From NCBI GenBank assembly GCA_019745155.1, contig JAIETM010000007.1, positions 248,001 through 312,000 on the forward strand: a stretch of 64,000 nucleotides of DNA, written 5' to 3'. Both the position numbers and the translations under genes were made by a program. Positions 18,881 to 28,348 of the stretch are shown piece by piece. How positions within the stretch are numbered: the stretch's first letter is position 1; the number at the start of each line of letters is the position of its first letter. This DNA comes from Chitinophagaceae bacterium. GTDB taxonomy: Bacteria > Bacteroidota > Bacteroidia > Chitinophagales > Chitinophagaceae. Under the pieces are notes generated by a model that saw only the letters and a program-made list of their open reading frames with translations, was not told where the DNA came from and searched no databases.

Positions 18881-20920
18881 AGGTGGTTGCTGATTAAATA
18901 CTTGAATAGTGTCTTTATTGTCTGTGGCGCAAATACCATTCACACGTAAGTTTACCTGTAGATAGAACTGCACATTACCATTGGATTTATCTGCGGCCGA
19001 GAAAGTATAGGTTGTTTGTGCGCTATTGGTATTGCTAAAGTTACCAGTTCCTGAACTTGACCAAGTATAGCCTGTAATGGGTCCATTAGCAGAAGCGGTT
19101 AGATGAATGCTGTTGATATTATCACAAACTGTTGTGTCATTGCCTGAATTGATACTCGCCATTACTGGTACATCTCTGTACACAAACATGGTATCGGTAC
19201 AATAAGCGTTATTTGAACTGTATCCTAGAACAATGCGATAGATATTGCCACCTTCTAGTTTGAATTTTGGAAATCTCTCAGTAGAGTCTGTTCCACCAAT
19301 ATAGTTGTAAGGTCCGCCGCTAATTTGCCAACTGTATTTGTCGGTTGGTAAGTTGTTGCTATAAGTGGGTTTATAATCATCGTTTGTATTAACAACCACT
19401 GCAGAGTTATTGCACTCAATAAAGTCTGCAGGAAGTTGTACGGAATTACTGTAAATAGTTTTTTGTGTAGTGAGGCTACAAAAATTGTTACTTGTTGTAT
19501 AGCTGATAACAGCAGTGCCAGCGCCAAGAATGCTCACTTTTCCAGACTGATTCACAACAAAAGAAGGATGATTGCTTCCCCATATACCACCACCTATTAC
19601 ATTACTTAATTGAATAGCTGTATTCACACAACCTACACTATCGCCTGTGATAGGTGCAATGGCTGGATTATCAAGTATGCTAATAGTAGTAATGCTTGTA
19701 TCTGTACATCCATTGACGTCTTGAACAATAACTTGGTAGTTGCCTGCATGAATACTTCTTGCAGCTGTGATTGTGGCAGAACTTGCATTACTGCTAAAGC
19801 CTGCAGGGCCTGTCCAAGTATAACTGAACGGAGCATTGCCTCCACTTACCTGTGGTGTCAGTTGTAATGTGCTACTATCGCAAATACTTGTTGCACCCGT
19901 AATGCTTAATTGAGGGGAACTAATGACTCTTAAACGAACACTGTTAGATGTGGCAATACAAGTTGAACTGGCAAGGCTATTCACATCTGGTCCAACAATA
20001 ACTCTGTACAAACCACTATCACCATTACTGGTATTGTTGATGACTAAGTTATTGTTGCTTGTTCCGGCACTACCTACATTTACCCAGCTTGTACCATTGT
20101 TGATACTTCTTTGCCACTGATAAGCAGGATTGGCATAAGGACTGTTTTGAATAGCTGATGAAATTGTAGCAGTGGCACCAGCACAAATATTACCTGTACT
20201 ATTGATGCTTACATTCAAAGCAGGCGTACATGCGGTAAATAAAATATCATCCAATGCCAAATCATTACCACACTGTGCACCGCCACCATAAAAATCAACC
20301 ATTTCCAGTGTTAAGCCTGAAACGCCAACCGGTAAGGTGAATTGAAATCCATATTGAATCCAGTTCAATGGTCCATTGGCAGGGGATAATGGAAGCGTAT
20401 TGGTAGTATAAGAAGCCAGAATATTACCGGATAAATCCTTGATACGGAAAATCACGCGAGCATACACCAAGCTGTTGCCACAAACGGTTTGTGTGTTGGG
20501 ACTATTCACATTCGCAATCCACGCAGTGAAATTGTAAATGGTTCCGGTACATAATCCTGTTACATTTTGTCTGAAGAAAAGCGAGTTGTTGCCGCCCGCA
20601 TTTACCAGGAACATATTGCCGTAGTTATCGCCTGTATGATCTCCACCTCTGGCCCAATCGCCTTTATTGGCATTCTCCACTCTTGGTGTAACAATATAAT
20701 TTCCGTCGGTGCCTACATTGCCAAAATTGTAGTTGGTAGAACCTATAGGCGCAGTGGTGGTTGCATTGGCGTTATTGGATTGCCCGAAAGTCTGACTAAA
20801 AACCGGCTGTGTGGCAGTGTTCGTACAAATGCCTGGCTGCGTAAAAGCACCTTGTACAAAACAGAAGTAAGTACAAAGAAAGATCAACCATTGTTTCTGT
20901 GGGGGAATGGTGATTTTCAT
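18341..20920 (-). CDS. N-terminal part of the giant surface protein (frameshifted)
   Basis: 859 residues with ATG at 20920 and a signal peptide (hydrophobic residues about 10-24, ending near GAFTQ). Residues about 30-235 form a jelly-roll-like domain (DGNYIVTPRVENANKGDWAR, GDHTGDNYGNMFLVNAGG, FFRQNVTGLCTGTIYNFTAWIANV) resembling carbohydrate-binding or lectin-like N-terminal domains. Several Ig-like modules follow, then the first two of the 86-residue modules. It ends abruptly at PPAAPNAD, exactly where a third module should begin, and the missing module starts at once in the next frame. On its own it has no T9SS sorting domain and would not be exported to the surface. Confidence 0.85.
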   Translation of the reverse strand: MKITIPPQKQWLIFLCTYFCFVQGAFTQPGICTNTATQPVFSQTFGQSNNANATTTAPIGSTNYNFGNVGTDGNYIVTPRVENANKGDWARGGDHTGDNYGNMFLVNAGGNNSLFFRQNVTGLCTGTIYNFTAWIANVNSPNTQTVCGNSLVYARVIFRIKDLSGNILASYTTNTLPLSPANGPLNWIQYGFQFTLPVGVSGLTLEMVDFYGGGAQCGNDLALDDILFTACTPALNVSINSTGNICAGATATISSAIQNSPYANPAYQWQRSINNGTSWVNVGSAGTSNNNLVINNTSNGDSGLYRVIVGPDVNSLASSTCIATSNSVRLRVISSPQLSITGATSICDSSTLQLTPQVSGGNAPFSYTWTGPAGFSSNASSATITAARSIHAGNYQVIVQDVNGCTDTSITTISILDNPAIAPITGDSVGCVNTAIQLSNVIGGGIWGSNHPSFVVNQSGKVSILGAGTAVISYTTSNNFCSLTTQKTIYSNSVQLPADFIECNNSAVVVNTNDDYKPTYSNNLPTDKYSWQISGGPYNYIGGTDSTERFPKFKLEGGNIYRIVLGYSSNNAYCTDTMFVYRDVPVMASINSGNDTTVCDNINSIHLTASANGPITGYTWSSSGTGNFSNTNSAQTTYTFSAADKSNGNVQFYLQVNLRVNGICATDNKDTIQVFNQQPPMLAVAGADRIICLQDTIHLNGNTPTQGIGSWSLISGPNTALIQQSNQANSSVSSLVAGIYTFVWTITNSPCGSNTDTVQIIIIDKPNQAQAGNDTTLCTIANITLNGNIPNTGNNGNWTLLSGPNVPTILQPNNHQTSVTNLIAGQYRFIWTISNGICSDKKDTVTINMIAPPAAPNAD
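18344..18350 (-). other. Frameshift site joining the two parts of the giant surface-protein gene
   Basis: The 5' frame ends at the TAG at 18343-18341. The 3' frame is closed upstream by a TAA at 18353-18351. The shift must therefore lie in these seven bases. Adding one G here (GCA GGA CTA GAT) would give the expected AGLDTIVC start of the third module. The nearby C6 run (18362-18367) is outside the allowed interval. Confidence 0.85.
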
Positions 20921-20981
20921 AGTTTGGATACCGTTGCAGGTACGTTAAATGTAACGATTTAGTCGTAGGTTTTAACGAATT

Positions 20982-21011
20982 TTTGCTATGAAAATTTCGG
21001 CAATACCCTTG
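20982..21011 (+). promoter_or_regulatory. Candidate promoter of the MMPL transporter gene
   Basis: TTTG at 20982-20985, an 18-base spacer, and TACCCTTG at 21004-21011 (one mismatch to TAnnTTTG), followed by C. It lies in the 134-base spacer between the divergent repeat-protein and MMPL genes, 43 bases before the ATG at 21055. Confidence 0.4.
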
Positions 21012-21054
21012 CGGAATAAAGCTTTTCTTTGCAACTCATCTTGAATTGAGTTAC

Positions 21055-23376
21055 ATGTGGTACCGCATTGGTAGGGTAATACTTCAGTATAGAATTTTCT
21101 TTTTATCTGTATTGGTCTGTTTAACAGTTTTTTTTGGCTGGCATGCGGCCAAAGTGCAGATGAGTTATGATTTTACACGTGCCATTCCTACTGACAATAA
21201 GCAGTATCAAGCTTATCAGGCTTTCCGACAAAAGTTTGGGGAGGATGGTAATCTGCTCGTTGTAGGCATAAATACCGACAAGTTTTTTACGCCTGAAGTG
21301 TTTAATGCTGCTGCTGAATTACATCAATCACTGAAGCAAGTAAGCGCTGTTACAGAAGTGTTGAGTGTTCCCGCAGCTGTCAGTCTGGTAAAAGATAGTG
21401 CTGGTGAGCAATTGATAGCCAAGAAAATATTTGCCAATAAGTATCAGCAGCAAGCTGATTTGGATAGCGCAGCTCTTGTTTTCAAGGGACTTCCGTTTTA
21501 TAAAACCCTATTATATACACCAGAGTCCAATGCTTATCTCTTTGCCATAAGTGTCAATAAAGACACCATCAACAGTAAAGCAAGAACAGGATTGGTGAAT
21601 CGTATTTTGATACCTGTGCAGCAGTTTGAAGCAAGAACTGGTATTACAGCGCATGTGAGTGGTTTGCCTTATATCAGAACAACAGTAGCCAATAGAATTT
21701 CCAGTGAGATGAATTTCTTTCTCATTGGTTCAATTGTTTTATCAGCAATCACCTTGTTTCTATTCTTTCGCTCATTCAGTGCTACCATGATGAGTTTGGG
21801 CGTGGTATTGATGGGGGTGGTTTGGAGTATTGGTACGATGGTGTTGTTTGGGTATAAGATTACGATTCTCAATGCCCTTATTCCACCATTGGTGGTAGTG
21901 ATTGGCGTACCTAACTGCATTTATTTTCTCAACAAGTATCATACAGCGTACAAAGAGATTGGGCAGAAAGACAAAGCCATCATTACCATGGTGGGCAGAA
22001 TGGGTATTGTTACGCTATTCTGTAATATCGCTGCAGCTATTGGTTTTGCAGTGTTTGGGCTTACAGAAAGTGCTTTGCTAAAAGAATTTGGTTATGTAGC
22101 AGGCATAAATATCATGGCATTATTTTTCATTTCATTGGTCTTTATTCCAGCTATTCTTAGTTTCCTACCTCCACCACAAAAAAAGCATGTACGCTATTTG
22201 GATAATGCTTTCTTGCAAAATTTATTAGCAGCAGTTGAGCGTTGGACCTTTCACCACAAACGTATGGTATACATCATTACAGTAGCTGCGATGATTTTTG
22301 CTATTGTTGGTGTTTTCAGATTAAAGAGCGAAGGCTTTATTGTGGATGATTTGCCCAAGACAGATAAGATTTATACAGATCTAAAGTGGTTTGAGCAGTC
22401 TTTCGGTGGTGTCATGCCTTTGGAAATTGTGGTTGATACGAAGAAGAAAAATGGTTTAGTCAGGTCTACTGCTGCAATGGGTAAAATTGCTGAGTTTTCT
22501 GCTTATATAGATGCACGTCCTGAAACTGCGCGTCCACTTTCTTTTGTGGAAGCATTGAAATTTGCCAAGCAGGCCTATTATGATGGCGATACGCTGAGTT
22601 ATGATGTGCCTTATGATGGCGATATGTTGTTTTTGGGCCCGTACCTCAGGGGTCAGGGTGGCAGCAAAGGAAATCTGCAGAAACTGTTAAGCAGTTTTAT
22701 GGATAGCACAAGGCAGATGGCTAGAATCAGTGTCAATATGAAGGATATTGGTAGTAAGCAATTGCCTTTGTTATTAGACACATTTGCCGCAAAATCAATG
22801 GAGATATTTGATACAGCTAGTTATCGGGTAACTTTTACGGGAAGTAGTGTAACCTTTTTAGAGGGTTCTCGCTTTATCATCAATGGCTTAAAAGACTCTA
22901 TTCTTTGGGCTTTTGTACTGATTACGCTCTGCATGTTGTACCTGTTCCGTTCCCTGCGTATTCTTATATGCTCTATCATACCCAATATTGTTCCACTTGT
23001 CTTTACTGCTGGGGTAATGGGTTGGGTCGGTATACCCTTAAAGCCATCCACAGTGCTGGTCTTTAGTGTGGCACTTGGTATTGCGATAGATGTTACTATC
23101 CGTTTTTTGATCAATTACAAACAAGAGTTACCTGAGCACCACCATAATGTTCGCCTCACTTTGGTGCAAACAATCCATCATACAGGAATAAGTATTATAT
23201 ATACTTCATTGGTTCTCATAGCAGGATTTATTATTTTCTGCTTTAGTGGCTTTGGTGGTACCCAGTCCCTGGGCTGGCTGACTTCCCTAACCCTGCTGGT
23301 AGGAACGATTACCAATTTGGTATTACTACCGGTTTTATTGGGCCACTTGCATAAACACAGAGGTGATAAGGTTTAG
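21055..23376 (+). CDS. MMPL/RND superfamily exporter
   Basis: A 773-residue inner-membrane protein with the duplicated RND plan. One helix (about 10-30) precedes a periplasmic domain and then five helices (about 215-375). The same layout repeats in the second half, with a helix near 405, a periplasmic domain, and helices from about 620 to 765. The first periplasmic domain begins with VQMSYDFTRAIPTDN. Members of this class (MMPL, HpnN-like) move lipids or hydrophobic compounds using the proton gradient. No membrane-fusion protein or outer-membrane factor gene is adjacent. A TTG at 21046 could extend it by three residues, but the ATG at 21055 is preferred. The substrate cannot be inferred. Confidence 0.85.
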   Translation: MWYRIGRVILQYRIFFLSVLVCLTVFFGWHAAKVQMSYDFTRAIPTDNKQYQAYQAFRQKFGEDGNLLVVGINTDKFFTPEVFNAAAELHQSLKQVSAVTEVLSVPAAVSLVKDSAGEQLIAKKIFANKYQQQADLDSAALVFKGLPFYKTLLYTPESNAYLFAISVNKDTINSKARTGLVNRILIPVQQFEARTGITAHVSGLPYIRTTVANRISSEMNFFLIGSIVLSAITLFLFFRSFSATMMSLGVVLMGVVWSIGTMVLFGYKITILNALIPPLVVVIGVPNCIYFLNKYHTAYKEIGQKDKAIITMVGRMGIVTLFCNIAAAIGFAVFGLTESALLKEFGYVAGINIMALFFISLVFIPAILSFLPPPQKKHVRYLDNAFLQNLLAAVERWTFHHKRMVYIITVAAMIFAIVGVFRLKSEGFIVDDLPKTDKIYTDLKWFEQSFGGVMPLEIVVDTKKKNGLVRSTAAMGKIAEFSAYIDARPETARPLSFVEALKFAKQAYYDGDTLSYDVPYDGDMLFLGPYLRGQGGSKGNLQKLLSSFMDSTRQMARISVNMKDIGSKQLPLLLDTFAAKSMEIFDTASYRVTFTGSSVTFLEGSRFIINGLKDSILWAFVLITLCMLYLFRSLRILICSIIPNIVPLVFTAGVMGWVGIPLKPSTVLVFSVALGIAIDVTIRFLINYKQELPEHHHNVRLTLVQTIHHTGISIIYTSLVLIAGFIIFCFSGFGGTQSLGWLTSLTLLVGTITNLVLLPVLLGHLHKHRGDKV

Positions 23377-23460
23377 CCATTTTTGTTTAACTTTTTTATC
23401 ATTTTTTGCAGCGGATTTTAGATATTCACGGTCTTAAAATTCTAAACTAAAATTTTGCAA

Positions 23461-26400
23461 ATGAGAAAAGTAATGCTCTTGGTGGCATGGCTTAGCATGG
23501 TGTACACCGGCTTTGCCCAATCGGCCCGGACAGTTACTGGTAAAGTAACTGATGATGCTGGTAAGCCTTTGGCTGGAGTTACCGTATCTGCGGTAGGAAT
23601 GGAAAAAAACACCCTTTCGGGTGATGACGGTTCATTTTCAATTTCTGTGAATGACAAGGTTCGTTCACTTAGATTCTCTTATGTTGGCTTTGCTGATCAG
23701 GAAGTAAGACTTGGTGCTGGTAACACGGTAAGTGTAAAACTGGCTACCGATTCTAAAGCCCTTTCTGAAGTAGTTGTAGTAGGTTATGGTACTGTTCGTA
23801 AGAAAGACCTAACCGGTAGTGTTGTATCAGTTGGTGGCGATAAGGTTCGCGATTTACCCTTGCAGAGCTTTGATCAAGGTCTCTCTGGTCGTGCAGCTGG
23901 TGTAAGTATCACTATTCCTAACGGTGTGGTTAACAACCCTCCCGTTATCCGTATTAGAGGTGTCAACTCTATCAGCTTAAGCTCTTTCCCATTAGTGGTT
24001 ATTGATGGTATCCCTACCTTCTCTGGCGACGTTGGTAATGGTAATGCTGCAAACAACCCATTGGGTGATATTAACCCAGCAGATATTGAGAGTATTGATG
24101 TACTGAAAGATGCTGCTGCTGCTGCTATCTACGGTTCACGTGCCTCTGCGGGTGTACTCTTGATTACTACAAAAAGAGGTAAGCAGGGCCGTGCTAAAGT
24201 AAATTACGATGCATGGGTTGGTTTTACTCGTCCATTCAACCTGATTCCAGTATTGGATGGTCGTGAGTATGAGTTAATCAAGAATGAAGGTTTGACAAAC
24301 GCTGGTACGCCTCCTAACGGAACTACCCGTGGTTTCTATCCTTATATCGGCCCTGATGGAAGACCGGTAAGCACAAATTGGTATGATGTGATTTACAGAA
24401 CAGGTGTTTCTCAAAATCACAATATCAATGTATCTGGTGCGAATGATAAAACAAACTATTATTTCAGTGCTGCTTACACAAAGCAGGAAGGTATGATTCG
24501 TCAGAACGATTTCACTCGTTTGAACGCGACAATGAGTCTCGATCATAAAGTGAACAATCGTTTGACTATTGGCGGTAAATTCCAATATGCCAATACCAAT
24601 AACACTGGTGTAAACTCTGGTTCTACTCCTGGTGGTGCTTTTGCAACATCTGGTATTGGTCGTTTGGGTTTCAACCTGATGCCTAACGTACCCATCTATC
24701 TGAATGATGGTAGTTATAATATCAACCGTGTAAGTAATACAATCGGCCAGGGTGGTAACATTACTGCTTTGCAGTTTACTAACCCACAGGTATTGTTGGA
24801 CCTGAATACATTCAGCTCATTATCTGAGCGTGTAATTGGTAATATCTATGCCAACATCAAATTGTTTGATGGTTTGAGTTTCCGTACTACTTATGGTATT
24901 AATAACTTGAACGTAGTAAACAAGGCATTCCAGAATGCTTTGCATGGTGATGGTGTTGCCAACGGTGGTTCTGTGTTCAACACAATTCAAACCTACAATC
25001 GTTGGAACTGGACAAATGTGCTGAACTACAACAAGACTTTTGGTGATCACACGATTGCTGCACTTGCTGGTAGTGAGCAGCAGTATACATTTCAGGAAGG
25101 ATGGGGTGCTAACAGACAGGGTGTAACAGATCCTTTCTACAATGAGTTCCAGGGCGGTTTCAATACTATTGTACCTTCTGGTAACTTCCTCGGTGAAAAC
25201 TACCTGACTTCATTCTTCGGCCGTATTAACTACGACTACAAGAAGAAATATCTGTTGTCTGTGAATGGTCGTCGCGATGGTTACTCAGCATTCTCTCCGG
25301 AGAATAAGTATGGTAATTTCTGGGGTGCTTCTGCTGGTTGGGTAATCAGCCAAGAGAAGTTCTTCGAAAATTCTGGTTTAAGCAAAATCTTCAGCAACCT
25401 GAAGTTGCGTGGTAGCTACGGTGTTGTAGGTAACAACCAAGGTATCAATGACTTTGCTTTCTGGAGTTTCTTTAGCAGTGGTTTGTATGGTACTAACCCA
25501 TCTTTATTCTTCTCTCAGGCTGGTAACAGAAACCTGAAGTGGGAAACAAGTACTAAAACTGATATTGGTTTGGAAATGGGCTTCCTGAATGGTCGTTTGA
25601 ATGTGGAAGCAACTTATTACATCAACGATGTAAACAACCTGATCCTTGCTGAACCACAGGCTCCTTCAAGAGGTATTCCTGGTAACTCTATCCTTACTAA
25701 CGTAGGTAGCATGAATAACAAGGGTCTTGAATTGAGTATTAATGCATCTGTAATTCAGAAAAAAGATTTCAGCTGGAATACCAATTTCAACATCACTACT
25801 TTACGCAATGAAGTAACAGCACTGGCTGCAGGTAATGCAGATATTCAGCCTGCTACTTCTGGCTTGGAGCGTCCTAGCATGATTCGTGTAGGTCAGTCTA
25901 TCGGTAGCTTCTATGCTGTAAGAACAGGTGGTGTAAACCCTGCAAATGGTCAGCGTATTTTCTACTATCGTGATGGAACTGCTGTTCAGTACAACCACGC
26001 TGCTCCTGTTGCTTCTCGTTGGACTTTGGTGTCTACTGGCGCTGTTGCTCCACGTGTTGCTGATCAGGCTAATGATGGTGTGATTGTTGGTCCAGCATTG
26101 CCAAAATGGACTGGTGGTTGGGAAAATACTTTCCGCTACAAAGGATTTGATCTGAACATGCTGTTCTTCTTCTCTGGCGGTAACTATGTGTACAACGGTA
26201 CTAAAGCTGGTCTGCGTGATATGAGAAGCTGGAACAACTCAAAAGAAGCATTAACTCGTTGGCAGAAAGCTGGAGATCAGACCAACATTCCACGTATCGT
26301 TTTCGGAGATAATATCTCTAACGGTTCTGGTGTTGTGATGACTGAGAACGTTGAGAAAGGTGATTTCTTGAAGCTGCGTAACATTACTATTGGCTACAGC

Positions 26401-26604
26401 TTGCCTAAGTCTGTAACTGATAGAGTAGGTATCAACAGCTTCCGTTTCTATGCTCAGGTGATGAATGCCTTTACTTGGACTTCTTACACTGGCTATGATC
26501 CTGAAATCTCTTCAAACGGTAATGGTAATGGTAACCCAAGTGTTGATAGAAACTCTGTGCCTCAGGCAAGAAGCTTCAATATTGGTGTGAACGTTGGTTT
26601 CTAA
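23461..26604 (+). CDS. SusC/RagA family TonB-dependent outer-membrane transporter (locus 1)
   Basis: 1047 residues from ATG 23461; the in-frame TTG six bases earlier is less likely. It has a signal peptide (cleavage near GFAQ), then a CarboxypepD_reg-like domain (about 22-100: RTVTGKVTDDAGKPLAGVTV). The SEVVVVGYGTVRKKDLTG linker leads into the plug (about 115-230, with IRIRGVNS and the IESIDVLKDAAAAAIYG motif), and the barrel ends in GVNVGF with a terminal Phe. SusC barrels import large substrates such as oligosaccharides or peptides when capped by their SusD lipoprotein, encoded 19 bases downstream. No enzyme gene accompanies the pair, so the substrate is unknown. Confidence 0.96.
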   Translation: MRKVMLLVAWLSMVYTGFAQSARTVTGKVTDDAGKPLAGVTVSAVGMEKNTLSGDDGSFSISVNDKVRSLRFSYVGFADQEVRLGAGNTVSVKLATDSKALSEVVVVGYGTVRKKDLTGSVVSVGGDKVRDLPLQSFDQGLSGRAAGVSITIPNGVVNNPPVIRIRGVNSISLSSFPLVVIDGIPTFSGDVGNGNAANNPLGDINPADIESIDVLKDAAAAAIYGSRASAGVLLITTKRGKQGRAKVNYDAWVGFTRPFNLIPVLDGREYELIKNEGLTNAGTPPNGTTRGFYPYIGPDGRPVSTNWYDVIYRTGVSQNHNINVSGANDKTNYYFSAAYTKQEGMIRQNDFTRLNATMSLDHKVNNRLTIGGKFQYANTNNTGVNSGSTPGGAFATSGIGRLGFNLMPNVPIYLNDGSYNINRVSNTIGQGGNITALQFTNPQVLLDLNTFSSLSERVIGNIYANIKLFDGLSFRTTYGINNLNVVNKAFQNALHGDGVANGGSVFNTIQTYNRWNWTNVLNYNKTFGDHTIAALAGSEQQYTFQEGWGANRQGVTDPFYNEFQGGFNTIVPSGNFLGENYLTSFFGRINYDYKKKYLLSVNGRRDGYSAFSPENKYGNFWGASAGWVISQEKFFENSGLSKIFSNLKLRGSYGVVGNNQGINDFAFWSFFSSGLYGTNPSLFFSQAGNRNLKWETSTKTDIGLEMGFLNGRLNVEATYYINDVNNLILAEPQAPSRGIPGNSILTNVGSMNNKGLELSINASVIQKKDFSWNTNFNITTLRNEVTALAAGNADIQPATSGLERPSMIRVGQSIGSFYAVRTGGVNPANGQRIFYYRDGTAVQYNHAAPVASRWTLVSTGAVAPRVADQANDGVIVGPALPKWTGGWENTFRYKGFDLNMLFFFSGGNYVYNGTKAGLRDMRSWNNSKEALTRWQKAGDQTNIPRIVFGDNISNGSGVVMTENVEKGDFLKLRNITIGYSLPKSVTDRVGINSFRFYAQVMNAFTWTSYTGYDPEISSNGNGNGNPSVDRNSVPQARSFNIGVNVGF

Positions 26605-26623
26605 TCTCTCAAAACAAATTATT

Positions 26624-28069
26624 ATGAAATTGAAAATATTTTCTTTTGTAATGCTGGCTGCCATGGCAGTTGGCTGTAGTAAGGAAAAGCTGGAGCCGAT
26701 TCCTCAGACGGCCCTTTCTGATGCTGTTGCGTTCAGCGACTCCAGCAGAAGCGTGCAGCAAGTATTTGGTTTGTACTCTTCTCTGAAAGCAGGACAGATG
26801 TATGCAGGCCGTTATCAGGTATATCAGGATGTTCGTGGTGAAGAGTTCATCAACAGAACAAACAATGCTGTAACTGCTTGGTTAACTTGGCAGTTTAACT
26901 TAACTGCTAGTGCCAACGAAGTACAGAACCTTTGGGCTGCTGGCTATGCTGCTATCAACCGTTGTAACGTAGTGATCAATGGTTTGAATACAGCACCAAT
27001 CAATGCTACTTTAAAGCGTAACCTGATCGCAGAAGCGAAAGTAGTAAGAGCTACAGCTTATTTTATGCTGATGCAATTGTACGCACGTCCGTATACAGAT
27101 GGAAATGGTACTAAGCTCGGCGTTATCCTGAAGCTGAACCCCGAAACATCTAGCGGTGATAATAACCAGGCAAGAGCTACAGCAGCAGAAGTGTATGCTC
27201 AAATCATCAAGGATTTGAATGAGGCCGAAGCTGATCTTCCTGCAACCTATGGTGGTGCAGCAGCAAATACTAACCGTGCACACAGAAATACAGCCATAGC
27301 TTTGAAGACTCGTGTTTACTTGAATATGGGTCAATGGGCAAACGTAATCACTGAAGGTAATAAGCTGGTACCTACTGCTGCTCCTTGGAGAGCTCCTTCT
27401 GGTGTAGCCAATGAACTGTTGCCAAACTATGGTACTATTTTCACCAATTATACCAACAGTGAAATGATTCTGTCTATGCCTTTCACAGCATTGGATGTGC
27501 CTGGTACACAGAACGGTTTAGGTTGGTATTACAATCCTGGTCCAAACGGTGGTGGTGAGTTTGCTTTAAACACAACTGCTCCAGGTATTGCCGCTAACAC
27601 AGGTTGGAGAACCAGTGATGCAAGAAGAAATTTCTTGGTTGTATCTGGTGGTCAAACCTGGTTAAGCAAATGGCCTAATCCCAACAACGCTGCAGATCCT
27701 AGTCCAGTGATTCGTTATGCGGAAGTTATGTTGAACCTGGCCGAAGCTTTGGCAAGAAATGCAGCAGGTACATCAGTAGATGCGCGTGCATTGGCTATTC
27801 TGAATGCTGTGCGTAAGCGTGCTGATCCTACCATTACTGATTTTGCTCCTGCAGATAAGAATGCATTGATTGACTTAATTCTCACTGAAAGAAGAATTGA
27901 GTTACTCGGTGAAGGTTTCAGAACATCTGATATCGCTCGTACTAACCAGACTTTCCCTGCAAAAGGACCTGTAGGTGCTGTTGCGCCTTCAGCTGACCAG
28001 TATATCTGGCCAATCTCTATCGCAGAACTGCTGGTGAACAAAGCTTGTCAGCAGAACCCAGGATATTAG
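26624..28069 (+). CDS. SusD/RagB family surface lipoprotein (locus 1)
   Basis: 481 residues from ATG 26624, giving MKLKIFSFVMLAAMAVGCSK with lipobox AVGC (Cys18). The helical TPR-like body includes LIAEAKVVRATAYFMLMQLYARPY, RYAEVMLNLAEALAR and LTERRIELLGEGFR, all typical SusD segments, and the C-terminus is the conserved QNPGY. SusD acts as the lid that binds substrate on top of the SusC barrel at the cell surface. It follows its SusC by 19 bases and is closed by a strong terminator at 28091-28120. Extension to an upstream TTG at 26594 would remove the signal from the N-terminus and is rejected. Confidence 0.95.
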   Translation: MKLKIFSFVMLAAMAVGCSKEKLEPIPQTALSDAVAFSDSSRSVQQVFGLYSSLKAGQMYAGRYQVYQDVRGEEFINRTNNAVTAWLTWQFNLTASANEVQNLWAAGYAAINRCNVVINGLNTAPINATLKRNLIAEAKVVRATAYFMLMQLYARPYTDGNGTKLGVILKLNPETSSGDNNQARATAAEVYAQIIKDLNEAEADLPATYGGAAANTNRAHRNTAIALKTRVYLNMGQWANVITEGNKLVPTAAPWRAPSGVANELLPNYGTIFTNYTNSEMILSMPFTALDVPGTQNGLGWYYNPGPNGGGEFALNTTAPGIAANTGWRTSDARRNFLVVSGGQTWLSKWPNPNNAADPSPVIRYAEVMLNLAEALARNAAGTSVDARALAILNAVRKRADPTITDFAPADKNALIDLILTERRIELLGEGFRTSDIARTNQTFPAKGPVGAVAPSADQYIWPISIAELLVNKACQQNPGY

Positions 28070-28090
28070 AAGCAATATCTTTTTTAGCGA

Positions 28091-28120
28091 AAAGAGCCCC
28101 AAAAAAGGGCTCTTTTTTTT
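28091..28120 (+). terminator. Rho-independent terminator of SusCD locus 1
   Basis: AGAGCCC (28093-28099) pairs with GGGCTCT (28107-28113), followed by an unbroken T run to 28120. It lies 21 bases after the SusD stop and separates loci 1 and 2. Confidence 0.9.
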
Positions 28121-28292
28121 GTCAACTTATTGGTATAGTAGAAAAAAATATGTGATAAAAGATTATTAATACATATGAAAAACTATTCTTTGTTATTCAC
28201 TGATTATAAATAAGTAATCAAATATTAACGAGCAGTAGAATGAAAATCGTTCAATTTATACTGTATATCCATGCATCCTTATACAGCAAAAC

Positions 28293-28323
28293 TTTGTCTT
28301 TTAACTTTTGGTTAATATATTGC
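28293..28323 (+). promoter_or_regulatory. Candidate promoter of SusCD locus 2
   Basis: TTTG at 28293-28296 and TATATTGC at 28316-28323 with a 19-base spacer, 25 bases before the ATG at 28349. A related GTTAAT...ATTGC block precedes the third susC at 34341-34354. The match to TAnnTTTG is imperfect. The rest of the 279-base spacer (28070-28348) is AT-rich, and I see only the terminator and this element in it. Confidence 0.35.
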
Positions 28324-28348
28324 GAATCTTAAAAATTAAAACTGTGTT

